From Bifidobacterium pseudocatenulatum DSM 20438 = JCM 1200 = LMG 10505 (GTDB taxonomy: Bacteria > Actinomycetota > Actinomycetes > Actinomycetales > Bifidobacteriaceae): DNA of 64,000 nucleotides. Shown piece by piece: positions 27,613-36,071 of this stretch. Positions within the stretch are counted from its first letter, which is position 1, and every line of letters begins with the position of its first letter. A program made the translations under genes and the position numbers. The notes beneath the pieces are model-generated. The model was not told the origin of the DNA and ran no database searches. It saw only the letters and a list, made by a program, of their open reading frames with translations. The DNA lies in assembly GCF_001025215.1 (NCBI RefSeq), contig NZ_AP012330.1:558001-622000 (forward strand). The letters run 5' to 3'.

Positions 27613-29244
27613 ATGAAGATTTCCAACCCGGTGCTCACCGGTTTTCATGCCGATCCTTCAATGATTCGCGTCGGTGACACTTATTACATTGCCAATTCCA
27701 CGTTCGAATGGTTCCCAGGCGTTCGCCTGCATGAGTCCAAGGACCTGGTGCATTGGAACATTCTTCCAAGCCCGTTGAGCCGGTCCAGCCAGCTTGATAT
27801 GAGAGGAAACCCCTCTTCGGGAGGCATCTGGGCTCCTGACCTAAGCTATGCGGATGGCAGATTCTGGTTGATCTACACTGATGTCAAGGTGGTCAATGGT
27901 GCATTCAAGGATTGCACTAATTATTTGGTCACCGCCGAGGACATCCACGGGCCATGGAGCGAGCCGATTCGCATCAACGGGGTCGGTTTTGACGCCAGCC
28001 TGTTCCATGACGACGACGGCCGCAAATACTTGGTGCAGCAGACATGGGATTTCCGTGAATACCACCACCAGTTCGACGGTATCACATTGACGGAATTCGA
28101 CGTCGACACCATGAAGCTCAAGCCAGAAACGGCCCGCACCATCTGGGATGGCACTGCGGTGAAGATCACCGAAGGTCCCCACCTATACAAGAAGGATGGT
28201 TGGTACTACCTGTTTGCCGCAGAAGGCGGCACGGTGTATGAACATCAGGAATCTGTGGCGCGTTCCCATACCCTTGACGAGTACTCCTTCGAAGTTATGC
28301 CGAATGGCCCGTTCATCGGTAACTTCGACACTCCTGACACCTATTTGCAGAAGCAGGGCCATGGAGCGTTGGTGGACACCCCGTCCGGCGAGTGGTATTA
28401 CGCCTCCCTATGTGGTCGTCCGTGGCGTCATGATACCGAACCGGCCCATGGCACCCGCGGATGGTGCACACTCGGACGCGAGACCTCCATCCAGAAAGTC
28501 GAATGGGATGAGGACGGTTGGCCGCGCGTGATCGGAGGTCACGGCGGACAGCGTTACGTTGATGCTCCGAAAGATGCCATCGAGACTTTGGCCCCAACGA
28601 CGCGTGACGAACATGATGAGTTCGATTCCGGCGAGCTCGGTCCGAATTGGAACACGCTACGCGTCCCGTTCACCGACGCCATGGGCACGGTGGGTGGTGG
28701 CAAACTGGCATTGCGTGGTCAGGGCTCGCTGTGCAACCTGTTTGACTTGTCTCTTGTGGCTCGTCGCTGGCAGGCATTTGATTTCGACGCCGAAACCAAG
28801 GTGCGTTTCGATCCGAAGAATTACATGCAGATGGCAGGCCTGACCAACTATTACGATGACCTATGCTGGTCATGGGCGTTTATCACTTGGGATGAGAAAC
28901 GTCACGCAAGGGTCATCGAAGTGGCTCAGAACGATTTCAACCAATATACGTCGTTCCTCAAGGATGACGCCATCGTAGTGCCCGAAGAGGCTGAGGCGGT
29001 ATGGCTGCGCACCAAGGTCCGCACGGAATACTATTCCTACGAATATTCCTTTGACGGAGAACATTTCACCGAGATTCCGGTCAGGCTCGATGCGAAGATC
29101 CTGTCCGACGATTACGTGAACCAACGTTACGGCGGCTTCTTCACCGGCGCGTTCGTGGGACTTGCCTGCGTCGATCTGTCCGGCTACGACGCGCAGGCCG
29201 AATTCGACTACTTCGACTATCGGGAGCTTTCCGATAACCAGTAG
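27613..29244 (+). CDS. GH43 beta-xylosidase / alpha-L-arabinofuranosidase, copy 2
   Basis: The 543-residue cytoplasmic enzyme is a close paralogue of 532-2163 and probably has the same activity on imported XOS. Catalytic Asp14, Asp127 and Glu187 (ITEGPHLY) are all present; the one-residue shift relative to copy 1 comes from an extra residue near position 55. The C-terminal beta-sandwich is fully conserved (YVNQRYGGFFTGAFVGLA). The start MKISNPVLTG has AAGAGGT upstream. It lies just behind the importer operon and 86 bases before esterase copy 2. This copy seems less G+C-rich than copy 1, so the two probably have separate histories. Confidence 0.93.
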   Translation: MKISNPVLTGFHADPSMIRVGDTYYIANSTFEWFPGVRLHESKDLVHWNILPSPLSRSSQLDMRGNPSSGGIWAPDLSYADGRFWLIYTDVKVVNGAFKDCTNYLVTAEDIHGPWSEPIRINGVGFDASLFHDDDGRKYLVQQTWDFREYHHQFDGITLTEFDVDTMKLKPETARTIWDGTAVKITEGPHLYKKDGWYYLFAAEGGTVYEHQESVARSHTLDEYSFEVMPNGPFIGNFDTPDTYLQKQGHGALVDTPSGEWYYASLCGRPWRHDTEPAHGTRGWCTLGRETSIQKVEWDEDGWPRVIGGHGGQRYVDAPKDAIETLAPTTRDEHDEFDSGELGPNWNTLRVPFTDAMGTVGGGKLALRGQGSLCNLFDLSLVARRWQAFDFDAETKVRFDPKNYMQMAGLTNYYDDLCWSWAFITWDEKRHARVIEVAQNDFNQYTSFLKDDAIVVPEEAEAVWLRTKVRTEYYSYEYSFDGEHFTEIPVRLDAKILSDDYVNQRYGGFFTGAFVGLACVDLSGYDAQAEFDYFDYRELSDNQ

Positions 29245-29330
29245 ACAGTGCCGGCTGGCGACAGAGCGTCCGCCGTCAGCCGGCATACTCGACGGGATTG
29301 AATTCTATGGGCAATGAGGAGCGGACGAGC

Positions 29331-31295
29331 ATGGTTTTGCAATTGCCGAAACTGCTTGACGACGGTTGCGTGCTGCAGGCCGGTGCGACCATACATATCT
29401 GGGGCGCCGGCGACCCTGGACGCGGCGTGCTGGTACGCCTCGATGGCAAGGACCGGACTACGCGGGTGGGGGACGACGGCTCATGGAGCGTGCCGTACGG
29501 TCCGATCAAAGCAGGCGGACCGTACGATTTGACGGTGCGTTATGAGGACGGAACCGAATGCATCTCGCGCCAATGCTATGCGGGAGAAGTGTTCCTGTGT
29601 TCGGGACAGTCGAACATGGAACTGCCCATGGCTTGGGTGCGTGCGGACTATCCGCTGGAGTGGGATCGTGAGCCTGACCCATTGCTGCGGCAATACAAAG
29701 CGATTCCCGATTGTGACTTCAACGGTCCTCGCAGCGATCATGACCATGCGTTCTGGCAGGGGTGCGATGCGGAAACCCTTGGAGATTTCTCCGCGCTCGC
29801 CTATTTCTTCGGACGCAGAATCCGTCAGTGGCTGAATGTGCCCGTCGGCCTGTTGAACGTTTCATTGGGCGGATCTCCGATTGAATCCTGGATGGATGCC
29901 GACGCATTGCGGGCGTTCCCCGAAGCGCTCGCTGACCTTGAGCCATATCTTGGCGATGGCGTGGCGTCGAAGAAAAGCCGCGATTCCGTTGCCGAGCGGG
30001 ACCGGTGGTACCAGGCGCTTGGATACGAGGCTGTGGCCGATGCCCACCATGAATGGCTGCCATTGATCGCGTGGGACTGTCCGGAATCCAAGAACATCGA
30101 GCCGCGCGACGTGGCATGGCATGACATACGCCTGCCTGGATGGTATAAGGATCGCGGACTTGCCGGTTTCCGCGGCGAGATTACCATGAGAAAAACCGTG
30201 TTCCTGCCTCCGTCGGATGCGGGGAAGCCCGCCCTACTGCGTCTGGGCACCATGAATGATGCCGACCATACGTGGGTCAATGGTGTGTTGGTTGGTGGGC
30301 GAAGCAATGTGTATGAGCCGCGGGACTATCCGGTCGCAGCCGGCGTGTTGCGCGCCGGCGCGAACGAAATCCGCATGCGTCTGGTCGTTGAACGGCCCGG
30401 CGGCCGTGTGACGCCCGGCAAACGGATGACACTGACCATCGGAGACGATATCTTCGACCTGTCCGGCATTTGGCAGTATGCCGTGACCGCCGAAGCTGAC
30501 CGCGATTGCCCATTCGAGGATTTCGTCAGATGGAAGCCGACCGGCCTGTACAACGCCATGCTCGCCCCGTGTTTTCCATATGCGGTGCGGGCTGTGCTGT
30601 GGTATCAGGGCGAATCGAATACCGGCGATCGCGCTATGCAATATGGTGACGAGCTGAAGGCCATGATTCAATTGTGGCGCGTCAAATGGCATCAGCCGGA
30701 TATGCCGTTTCTGATCGTCCAGCTTCCAAAATTCGACATCGACGCCATTGAGGATGGAGGCTGGCCACTCGTCCGCGAACAGGAGTGGAACGTCGCAAAC
30801 GAACTTGAAAACGTTGCGACGGTGGTGACGCTTGACGCAGGCGAGGGCAACGATCTGCATCCGTATGACAAGAAGCTCGTCGCGGATCGAGTGTTCAATG
30901 CCGCGATGGATTTGGTATACGGTCGCCAGGCTCAGCCTCAACCGGCCGTGGAAACCATCGAGGTCTGCGGAGATCTGTTGCGGATGCACTGTGTGTGGCG
31001 GAGTCGCTCGGACGAGCGGATCCGATCGGAGAGCCGCCGGCTGATGACGTTGGACGGTGACGCTCCCCAGGAAATCGAATTTCTATGGCGCGACTGCGCC
31101 ACATCCGCGCGGGCCGAGGCATGGTTGGACGGCTGTGATATCGTGGTGCGCATGACGGCGCGCAGGCCAGATGAGGTGCGGTACGCGTGGAGCAACAATC
31201 CGGAATCCGGACTCATCTGCGACGGCGACGGCATGCTGATTCCGCCGTTCCGCCTGACATTGCCCACGGACGATGATAAGGGGATTCATGCGTAG
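29331..31295 (+). CDS. SASA-family carbohydrate esterase, copy 2
   Basis: The 654-residue cytoplasmic esterase is a paralogue of 5551-7419 and likely deacetylates XOS or other acylated sugars. The nucleophile is Ser94 in CSGQSNMELPM; WYQGESNTGDRAM and GNDLHPYDKK carry the remaining active-site residues. The start at 29331 (MVLQLPKLLDDGCVLQAG) fits GAGGAG nine bases upstream and aligns with the start of copy 1; ATG 29307 and the TTG at 29298 are less likely. It follows GH43 copy 2 and is followed, with a few bases of overlap, by a carboxylesterase remnant. The acyl group removed is inferred. Confidence 0.85.
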   Translation: MVLQLPKLLDDGCVLQAGATIHIWGAGDPGRGVLVRLDGKDRTTRVGDDGSWSVPYGPIKAGGPYDLTVRYEDGTECISRQCYAGEVFLCSGQSNMELPMAWVRADYPLEWDREPDPLLRQYKAIPDCDFNGPRSDHDHAFWQGCDAETLGDFSALAYFFGRRIRQWLNVPVGLLNVSLGGSPIESWMDADALRAFPEALADLEPYLGDGVASKKSRDSVAERDRWYQALGYEAVADAHHEWLPLIAWDCPESKNIEPRDVAWHDIRLPGWYKDRGLAGFRGEITMRKTVFLPPSDAGKPALLRLGTMNDADHTWVNGVLVGGRSNVYEPRDYPVAAGVLRAGANEIRMRLVVERPGGRVTPGKRMTLTIGDDIFDLSGIWQYAVTAEADRDCPFEDFVRWKPTGLYNAMLAPCFPYAVRAVLWYQGESNTGDRAMQYGDELKAMIQLWRVKWHQPDMPFLIVQLPKFDIDAIEDGGWPLVREQEWNVANELENVATVVTLDAGEGNDLHPYDKKLVADRVFNAAMDLVYGRQAQPQPAVETIEVCGDLLRMHCVWRSRSDERIRSESRRLMTLDGDAPQEIEFLWRDCATSARAEAWLDGCDIVVRMTARRPDEVRYAWSNNPESGLICDGDGMLIPPFRLTLPTDDDKGIHA

Positions 31296-31577
31296 ACAGG
31301 TCGCGCTTCGACAAGGACTCGTCGATGGATTCTCCGATACGGACTCTGTAATTACCGTGTTTCGTGGCATCCCCTATGCCAAGCCTTCCCGTTGGCGCAT
31401 TACGATTTGTCTCGTGTCATGATTCGGTATTGGACGAATTTCGCGGCGACGGGCGATCCGAACGGTTCCGGATTGCCCGAATGTCCGGCGTGCGGACCCA
31501 ATGGCCAACGATACATGCTGCTCGGCGGATGCCACGATACATCGGATAGTATGTCGTATGCCAGGTCAAGTAGATGA
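31288..31577 (+). pseudogene. Carboxylesterase type B remnant, internal deletion
   Basis: The first 33 codons from ATG 31288 read as the N-terminus of a type-B carboxylesterase (LRQGLVDGFSD, VFRGIPYAKP). Immediately after, in another frame, the sequence reads as that family's C-terminus (HYDLSRVMIRYWTNFAATGD, PNGQRYMLLGGCHD). Roughly 400 residues, including the Ser nucleophile and oxyanion hole, are missing. AAGGGGATT before the ATG is retained. The parent gene may have removed acyl or feruloyl groups within this XOS cluster. Confidence 0.8.
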
Positions 31578-31602
31578 ATATAGTATAGTGTGAGCGTTCA
31601 CT
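31576..31602. promoter_or_regulatory. LacI-like palindromic operator before the O-acetyltransferase gene
   Basis: TATAGTG and CACTATA form inverted arms around TGAGCGTT. The core GTGAGCGTTCAC is close to the classic LacI-family core GTGAGCGCTCAC. TATAGT also serves as a possible -10 box. It is unlike the CGAAAGTTTCG sites, so a different regulator is expected. Confidence 0.6.
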
Positions 31603-31637
31603 ATAGCGTGGTGGAAATCGTGACGAAGGAGACGGGC

Positions 31638-32267
31638 ATGACGAAGGAGACGGAGACGCAGATCGCGTCCGACGAGGATCTGACTAGGCTGTTCGCCGGC
31701 AAGCCGACGCAATACCGCAAATCGAAGTCGCTGCCGAAGTTTACTGGCGAGGCCATGCGTACCTGCGCCACGATCAACCGCATCTTCTTCGATGATCCCG
31801 ACGAGGCCTACCGCCTGTTCCACGAGCTCGTTCCCGACGCGGGGGAAGGCGTACAATTCACGCCGCCGTTCAATGTGGATTATGGCATCGGCCTGACCAT
31901 TGGCCGCGGCACGTTCTTGAACAAGGATTTCATGGTGTGCGGCGGCGGATATGTAACGCTTGGCGAGGATTGCCTGATCGGCCCGCGTTGTACCATTGCC
32001 ACGCCGAATCATGCCTTGGATGCGGCAACGCGACTGGCTGGCTGGGAACATGCTTCGCCGGTGACGATTGGTGACAACGTGTGGTTTGGTGCGAACGTTA
32101 CGGTCACGCCTGGCGTCACGATTGGCTCGAATTCCATTATCGGCGCGGGTTCTGTGGTTACACGAGACATTCCCGCCAATTCGATCGCAGTCGGCAATCC
32201 GGCGCATGTAATCCGCGAGATACCCGAACGCGATCCCGCCTTCGCCGATGTCGAGGGTATCGTCTGA
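31638..32267 (+). CDS. Sugar O-acetyltransferase, LacA/Maa type
   Basis: The 209-residue trimeric left-handed beta-helix enzyme transfers acetyl from acetyl-CoA to sugars (galactoside or maltose acetyltransferase family). The mac N-domain spans about residues 14-70. Hexapeptide repeats follow, with the active-site His in IATPNHALDA near residue 125. The C-terminal coenzyme-A segment ends in AVGNPAHVIREI. ATG 31638 has AAGGAG upstream. It is monocistronic, with its own palindromic operator, and downstream lies a bidirectional hairpin. Acetylating non-metabolisable sugars for export is the usual proposal. Confidence 0.9.
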   Translation: MTKETETQIASDEDLTRLFAGKPTQYRKSKSLPKFTGEAMRTCATINRIFFDDPDEAYRLFHELVPDAGEGVQFTPPFNVDYGIGLTIGRGTFLNKDFMVCGGGYVTLGEDCLIGPRCTIATPNHALDAATRLAGWEHASPVTIGDNVWFGANVTVTPGVTIGSNSIIGAGSVVTRDIPANSIAVGNPAHVIREIPERDPAFADVEGIV

Positions 32268-32391
32268 CGTTGGGTTACGGTGTTCCCTCAGAGCGAATTC
32301 GCGTGTTGCCCTACTGCTAGACGTGTTGTCGCACGATTTCAGTTTTGACCTCACGATTTGATCGGAATATCGCACGATTTTGTTTGAGACG

Positions 32392-32433
32392 AAAATGGGT
32401 GCCGTTGCGGTTGGTTGTGACGGCACCCATTTT
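32392..32433. terminator. Bidirectional terminator
   Basis: AAAATGGGTGCCGT (32392-32405) and ACGGCACCCATTTT (32420-32433) pair perfectly. A or T tracts on both sides suit termination of both the O-acetyltransferase gene and the convergent xylB2 gene. Confidence 0.8.
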
Positions 32434-32464
32434 GCGTTGTTTTAGTGCGATTTATGCTGATTGA

Positions 32465-33985
32465 TCAGCCGCGGGCCTTTGCATAGGCCTCGTACACGGC
32501 TTCAGTCGGTTCGCCGGTTTCCACGCCGTCGATGGTGAGCGGCCATGCGGGCGGTTCCGTTTCGCCGGACAGCACCCAGGCGGCCTGACGGGCGGCGCCG
32601 ATGGCAACATACTCGTCGGTGGTCGGGCGGGTCACGTCCATGCCGAACACGCTCGGCGCGAGCGTGCGGATTGCCTTGGACTTCGCGCCGCCGCCGATAA
32701 GCAGAATGCGGGAAATCTCAGCGCCAAGCGAACGGATAAGCTCTAGGCAGTCGCGCTGGGAGCACAGCAAGCCCTCGACGAACGCGCGGGCCATGTTCTC
32801 GCGTGTGGTGTTGGCCAGCGTCATGCCGGAAAGGGTTGCGGTCGCGTCCGGACGGTTCGGCGTGCGTTCGCCGTCGAAATACGGCACCAGCGTAATACCG
32901 CCGGCGCCCGGTTCGGAAGCGAATGCCAGGGATGCGAGTTCGTCGTAGTCGACGCCGAGGGCTGCACGGCCGGCGTCAAGAATGCGCGATCCGTTGATGG
33001 TGCAGGCCAGTGGCAGGTAGTGGCCGGTGCAGTCGGCGAAGCCGGAAACGGCACCGGTCAAATCGTAGGTCGGATTTTCGGAAATGGCTGCTGCCACGCC
33101 GGAAGTGCCCAATGAAACGGAAACGTCACCCACGCTCATGCCAAGTCCGAGGGACGCCATGGCGTTGTCGCCGCCGCCCGGTGCGATGATGCAACCACCC
33201 TCAACGTTCTTGCCGGCGATTTCCGGGCTTGCCTTGACTGCGGCGGCATCGTGCGGTCCAAGCACGGTCGGCAGCATGATTGCGTCGGCATGCTCGCGTG
33301 CCGCTTCGGCACCTTCCGCTGGCTCAAGCACCATGGCGATCAGATCGCGGCGGTATTCGTTGGAAGCGGCATCGTAATAGATGGTGCCGGAAGCGTCGGA
33401 ACGGTCGGTGAACAGCGCTTCCAAGTGTGCGTCCTCGCCTTCTGCGACCGGGCCGTAGCCGGCGATACGCCAGCTCAGCCAATCGTGCGGCAGGCAGATC
33501 GCGGCGATCTTCTTGGCGTTTTCCGGTTCGTTTTCAGCCACCCACGCCACCTTGGTTAGCGTGAAGGAAGCAACGGGGGAGGAGCCAACGGCCTTGACCC
33601 AACGCTGCTTACCACGTGCAATCACATCTTCCGGTTCGCCTTCTTCGGCGGGAGCCTCGCCCATCTTTTCGATGAGGGCCGCGGCCTGCGGCGCCGAGCT
33701 TATATCGTTCCACAGCATGGCGTCGCGAATCACGTTGCCTTGCTGGTCGAGAATCACCATGCCGTGCTGCTGACCGCCAACGGCCAGTGCCTCAACGTCG
33801 TCAAGTCCGCCGGCCTGCTGGGCTGCCTCGAGGAACGCGTCCCACCAGAATTTCGGGTCAATAGACGTGCCATTGGGGTGTTTGGCCTGGCCAAAGCGCA
33901 CCATTTCACCGGTTTCGGCGTCGGTCACGCGCACTTTGCAGGACTGGGTCGAGGTGTCGACGCCGGCCACGAGAGTTCGAGTCAT
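32465..33985 (-). CDS. xylB: Xylulokinase, copy 2
   Basis: This 506-residue FGGY kinase converts xylulose to xylulose-5-phosphate. The sugar-binding AGVDTSTQSCKVRV and GGQQHGMV, catalytic GGDNAMASLGL and ATP-site LIGGGAKSKA motifs are intact. It is colinear with the copy at 10377-11906 over the whole length but differs around residues 205-260, where this copy has an Ala/Glu-rich insertion. ATG 33985 has CAAGGAGAC upstream. It is divergent from ROK copy 2 with a shared operator-like palindrome. Having two kinases suggests either dosage or different regulation. Confidence 0.94.
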   Translation of the reverse strand: MTRTLVAGVDTSTQSCKVRVTDAETGEMVRFGQAKHPNGTSIDPKFWWDAFLEAAQQAGGLDDVEALAVGGQQHGMVILDQQGNVIRDAMLWNDISSAPQAAALIEKMGEAPAEEGEPEDVIARGKQRWVKAVGSSPVASFTLTKVAWVAENEPENAKKIAAICLPHDWLSWRIAGYGPVAEGEDAHLEALFTDRSDASGTIYYDAASNEYRRDLIAMVLEPAEGAEAAREHADAIMLPTVLGPHDAAAVKASPEIAGKNVEGGCIIAPGGGDNAMASLGLGMSVGDVSVSLGTSGVAAAISENPTYDLTGAVSGFADCTGHYLPLACTINGSRILDAGRAALGVDYDELASLAFASEPGAGGITLVPYFDGERTPNRPDATATLSGMTLANTTRENMARAFVEGLLCSQRDCLELIRSLGAEISRILLIGGGAKSKAIRTLAPSVFGMDVTRPTTDEYVAIGAARQAAWVLSGETEPPAWPLTIDGVETGEPTEAVYEAYAKARG

Positions 33986-34049
33986 TGTGTCTCCTTGCAG
34001 TGAGCTGGCGCAACAAAGTGCAAGGAATTCGCACGGTCCGCCACCTCAT

Positions 34050-34070
34050 TTAGTTAGATGAATGAACTAT
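34050..34070. promoter_or_regulatory. Palindromic operator-like element between xylB2 and ROK2
   Basis: TAGTT and AACTA form inverted arms around AGATGAATG. The right half overlaps a perfect TATAAT -10 box (34069-34074) of the ROK gene. It matches the element at 11983-12003 in GAATGAACTATA, and GTGTACCAT follows in both. Confidence 0.7.
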
Positions 34071-34154
34071 AATGTCTAGTGTACCATCATAAAGTGATTT
34101 GACTATAGAGACGGTGCGCTTTTTCGGCAAAGACGCGTCAAAGAGGAGGGAACC

Positions 34155-35381
34155 ATGGCTTCACTGCGGAGTATCAATCAAGACGATTTGCGAAACCATA
34201 ATCTTTCCGTGGTGCTCGACTCGCTGTTGCGTGCCACCGAACCAATGAGTCGCGCCGATCTTGCCAAGAAAACCGGATTGACCAAAGCGGCCATGTCGGT
34301 ATTGGTGTCGTTGATGCTCGACAATGAGATTCTGGTGGAAGGCGCGCCTTCCGGCCAATCGCTGTATGGGCGCCCCAGCATTCCGCTTGAAATCAAAGGT
34401 GGACGCCTGTGCGGCATGGGATTGCAGGCCAACACCGACGGTTATGGCGTGGTGGTGCTCGATCTTGACGGTTCCGTTGTGGGGGAGCAGTGGGTCGACG
34501 CCGACATGGCCAACGCCGACGAGCGGGCGATTTTCGCCCGTCTCGACGAACTGGCTTTGCAGCAGGAAGAAGCGCTTGCCAAGAAAGGTTATGTGCTTGC
34601 CGGTACCGGTTTGGCATTGCCGGGTCTCGTCACCGATGATATGCGATTGCTTGGCGCGCGCAATCTCGGTTGGGAACGTTTGGATCTCAAGCAGTTCGAT
34701 GTGGTCAAGCGACTTGATCCTGTTGCCTGCAACGAGGCCAATGCCGCCGCGTTGGCACAGGTTCCCGGCTATGCCACGCAGCGTAAGGATTCTGGGCGGA
34801 TCAAGCCGACGGATTCGTTTCTTTACATGTCGACCGACGTGGGTATCGGCGGTGCAGTGATCCGCGAAGGGCGTGTGGTGAGCGGTGATCACGGTTTCGG
34901 TGGCGAATTGGGCCATGTTTCCGTCGACATGCGCGGTCCCGTCTGCCGTTGCGGCCGTCGCGGCTGCCTTGAAGTGTATGCGGGCAGGCGTTCCATGGTG
35001 AGCGCGGCCGGAATCGCCAGCAGCGATGCCGCCGCGACCCGCAGCGCCATCGACGAATTGATCGACCGCTGGCACCAGCGCGATGCGCAGACCGTGGCCG
35101 TTGTGGAAAAAGCATTGGAGGCCATGGCTTCCGTAATCGCATCGACCATCAATGTCTGTGACGTCGACGTGGTGATGCTCGGCGGCTTGTGGGCGCGTTT
35201 CGAACCTGAACTGATTCGCAGAATCGAACGCATGGTACGCCCGCAAGTGCTGGCGTATCCGGAAGTCGAGGCAAGCGTGCTTGTGGCGGATATCGTCGAT
35301 CGTCCGGCCTTGATGGGCGCTGCGGAAATCGGTTTGCGACGCTTTATCGACAATCCGCTGCGTTTCATGAAGCAAAACTAG
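34155..35381 (+). CDS. ROK-family transcriptional regulator of xylose genes, copy 2
   Basis: The 408-residue protein is a paralogue of 12089-13315 with the same domain order. The N-terminal helix-turn-helix is SRADLAKKTGLTKAAMS at about 32-48. The ROK domain has STDVGIGGAVI and the Cys motif VCRCGRRGCLEVYAG. ATG 34155 follows GAGGAGGG. It is divergent from xylB2 and most likely binds the palindrome over its own promoter. The recognition helices of the two ROK proteins are almost the same, so cross-regulation is likely. It ends 51 bases before tRNA-Met. Confidence 0.88.
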   Translation: MASLRSINQDDLRNHNLSVVLDSLLRATEPMSRADLAKKTGLTKAAMSVLVSLMLDNEILVEGAPSGQSLYGRPSIPLEIKGGRLCGMGLQANTDGYGVVVLDLDGSVVGEQWVDADMANADERAIFARLDELALQQEEALAKKGYVLAGTGLALPGLVTDDMRLLGARNLGWERLDLKQFDVVKRLDPVACNEANAAALAQVPGYATQRKDSGRIKPTDSFLYMSTDVGIGGAVIREGRVVSGDHGFGGELGHVSVDMRGPVCRCGRRGCLEVYAGRRSMVSAAGIASSDAAATRSAIDELIDRWHQRDAQTVAVVEKALEAMASVIASTINVCDVDVVMLGGLWARFEPELIRRIERMVRPQVLAYPEVEASVLVADIVDRPALMGAAEIGLRRFIDNPLRFMKQN

Positions 35382-35432
35382 TCCACCCATTTGCTAAACT
35401 TGCCAAGTTGGCATGTTCGCATGTTGCAACGT

Positions 35433-35506
35433 GGGGCGTTAGCTCAGTCGGTTAGAGCATCGGACTCATAATCCGCCGGTCCACGGTTCAAGCCCGTGAC
35501 GCCCCA
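35433..35506 (+). tRNA. tRNA-Met (CAT)
   Basis: The 74-base cloverleaf is complete: GGGGCGT pairs with ACGCCCC, the anticodon loop is CTCATAA, and the T arm is CCACGG/CCGTG around TTCAAGC. The CAT anticodon with no initiator hallmarks (no three GC pairs in the anticodon stem) makes this elongator Met, with lysidine-modified tRNA-Ile2 as the alternative. CCA is not encoded. It is the intact relative of the stub at 14342. Confidence 0.93.
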
Positions 35507-35614
35507 CTCTTTCACAAAGTCAAGGCTTCTGATATACTCTGCAAGGTTATCCGGTTCACGCTCTGCCATAGGGGCTCAGCGACCCGGGTCCCCCGAATCT
35601 CTAGGAGACAAACT

Positions 35615-35827
35615 ATGAAGCAGGGTATCCATCCTGATTACCACGCAGTGCAGGTCACCTGCTCTTGCGGCAACACCTTCGTCACCCGTTCCACCTACAG
35701 CGGCGATCACATGACCGTCGACGTGTGCTCCAGCTGCCACCCGTTCTACACCGGCAAGCAGAAGATCCTCGACACCGGTGGTCGCGTGGCACGCTTCGAG
35801 AAGCGTTACGGCAAGAAGGCCAAGTGA
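35615..35827 (+). CDS. rpmE: 50S ribosomal protein L31
   Basis: This 70-residue ribosomal protein of the large subunit keeps the zinc-binding Cys set (CSCG and CSSC), so it is the C+ form. The family motif [14 protein letters not shown] is exact. Start 35615 has CTAGGAGA upstream. A perfect terminator follows at 35844-35885, so it is a single-gene transcript between tRNA-Met and prfA. Confidence 0.97.
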   Translation: MKQGIHPDYHAVQVTCSCGNTFVTRSTYSGDHMTVDVCSSCHPFYTGKQKILDTGGRVARFEKRYGKKAK

Positions 35828-35843
35828 GTCTTATTGCTTAGGC

Positions 35844-35885
35844 AATGAAAAACGCCAGTCCGATTATGGGCTGGCGTTTTTCATT
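35844..35885 (+). terminator. rpmE terminator
   Basis: AATGAAAAACGCCAG (35844-35858) and CTGGCGTTTTTCATT (35871-35885) pair perfectly with a T5 stretch. This is a textbook Rho-independent terminator. Confidence 0.92.
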
Positions 35886-36071
35886 ATGCGACGGATGCGC
35901 ATGCGCCGGCGTGCATGCGATCGGGATATTCGTAAGATGCGTGGGATGCCTGCGAAATACCGCGCTTCGGCAGCGTTTCCAAGGCACCTTATATGATGGA
36001 CAGGTTGAGTGGAGTTCAGCGAAGCGTTCACGCTGAAGCGCAGATTTATAAGCAGATAGAAAAGGCGTACA

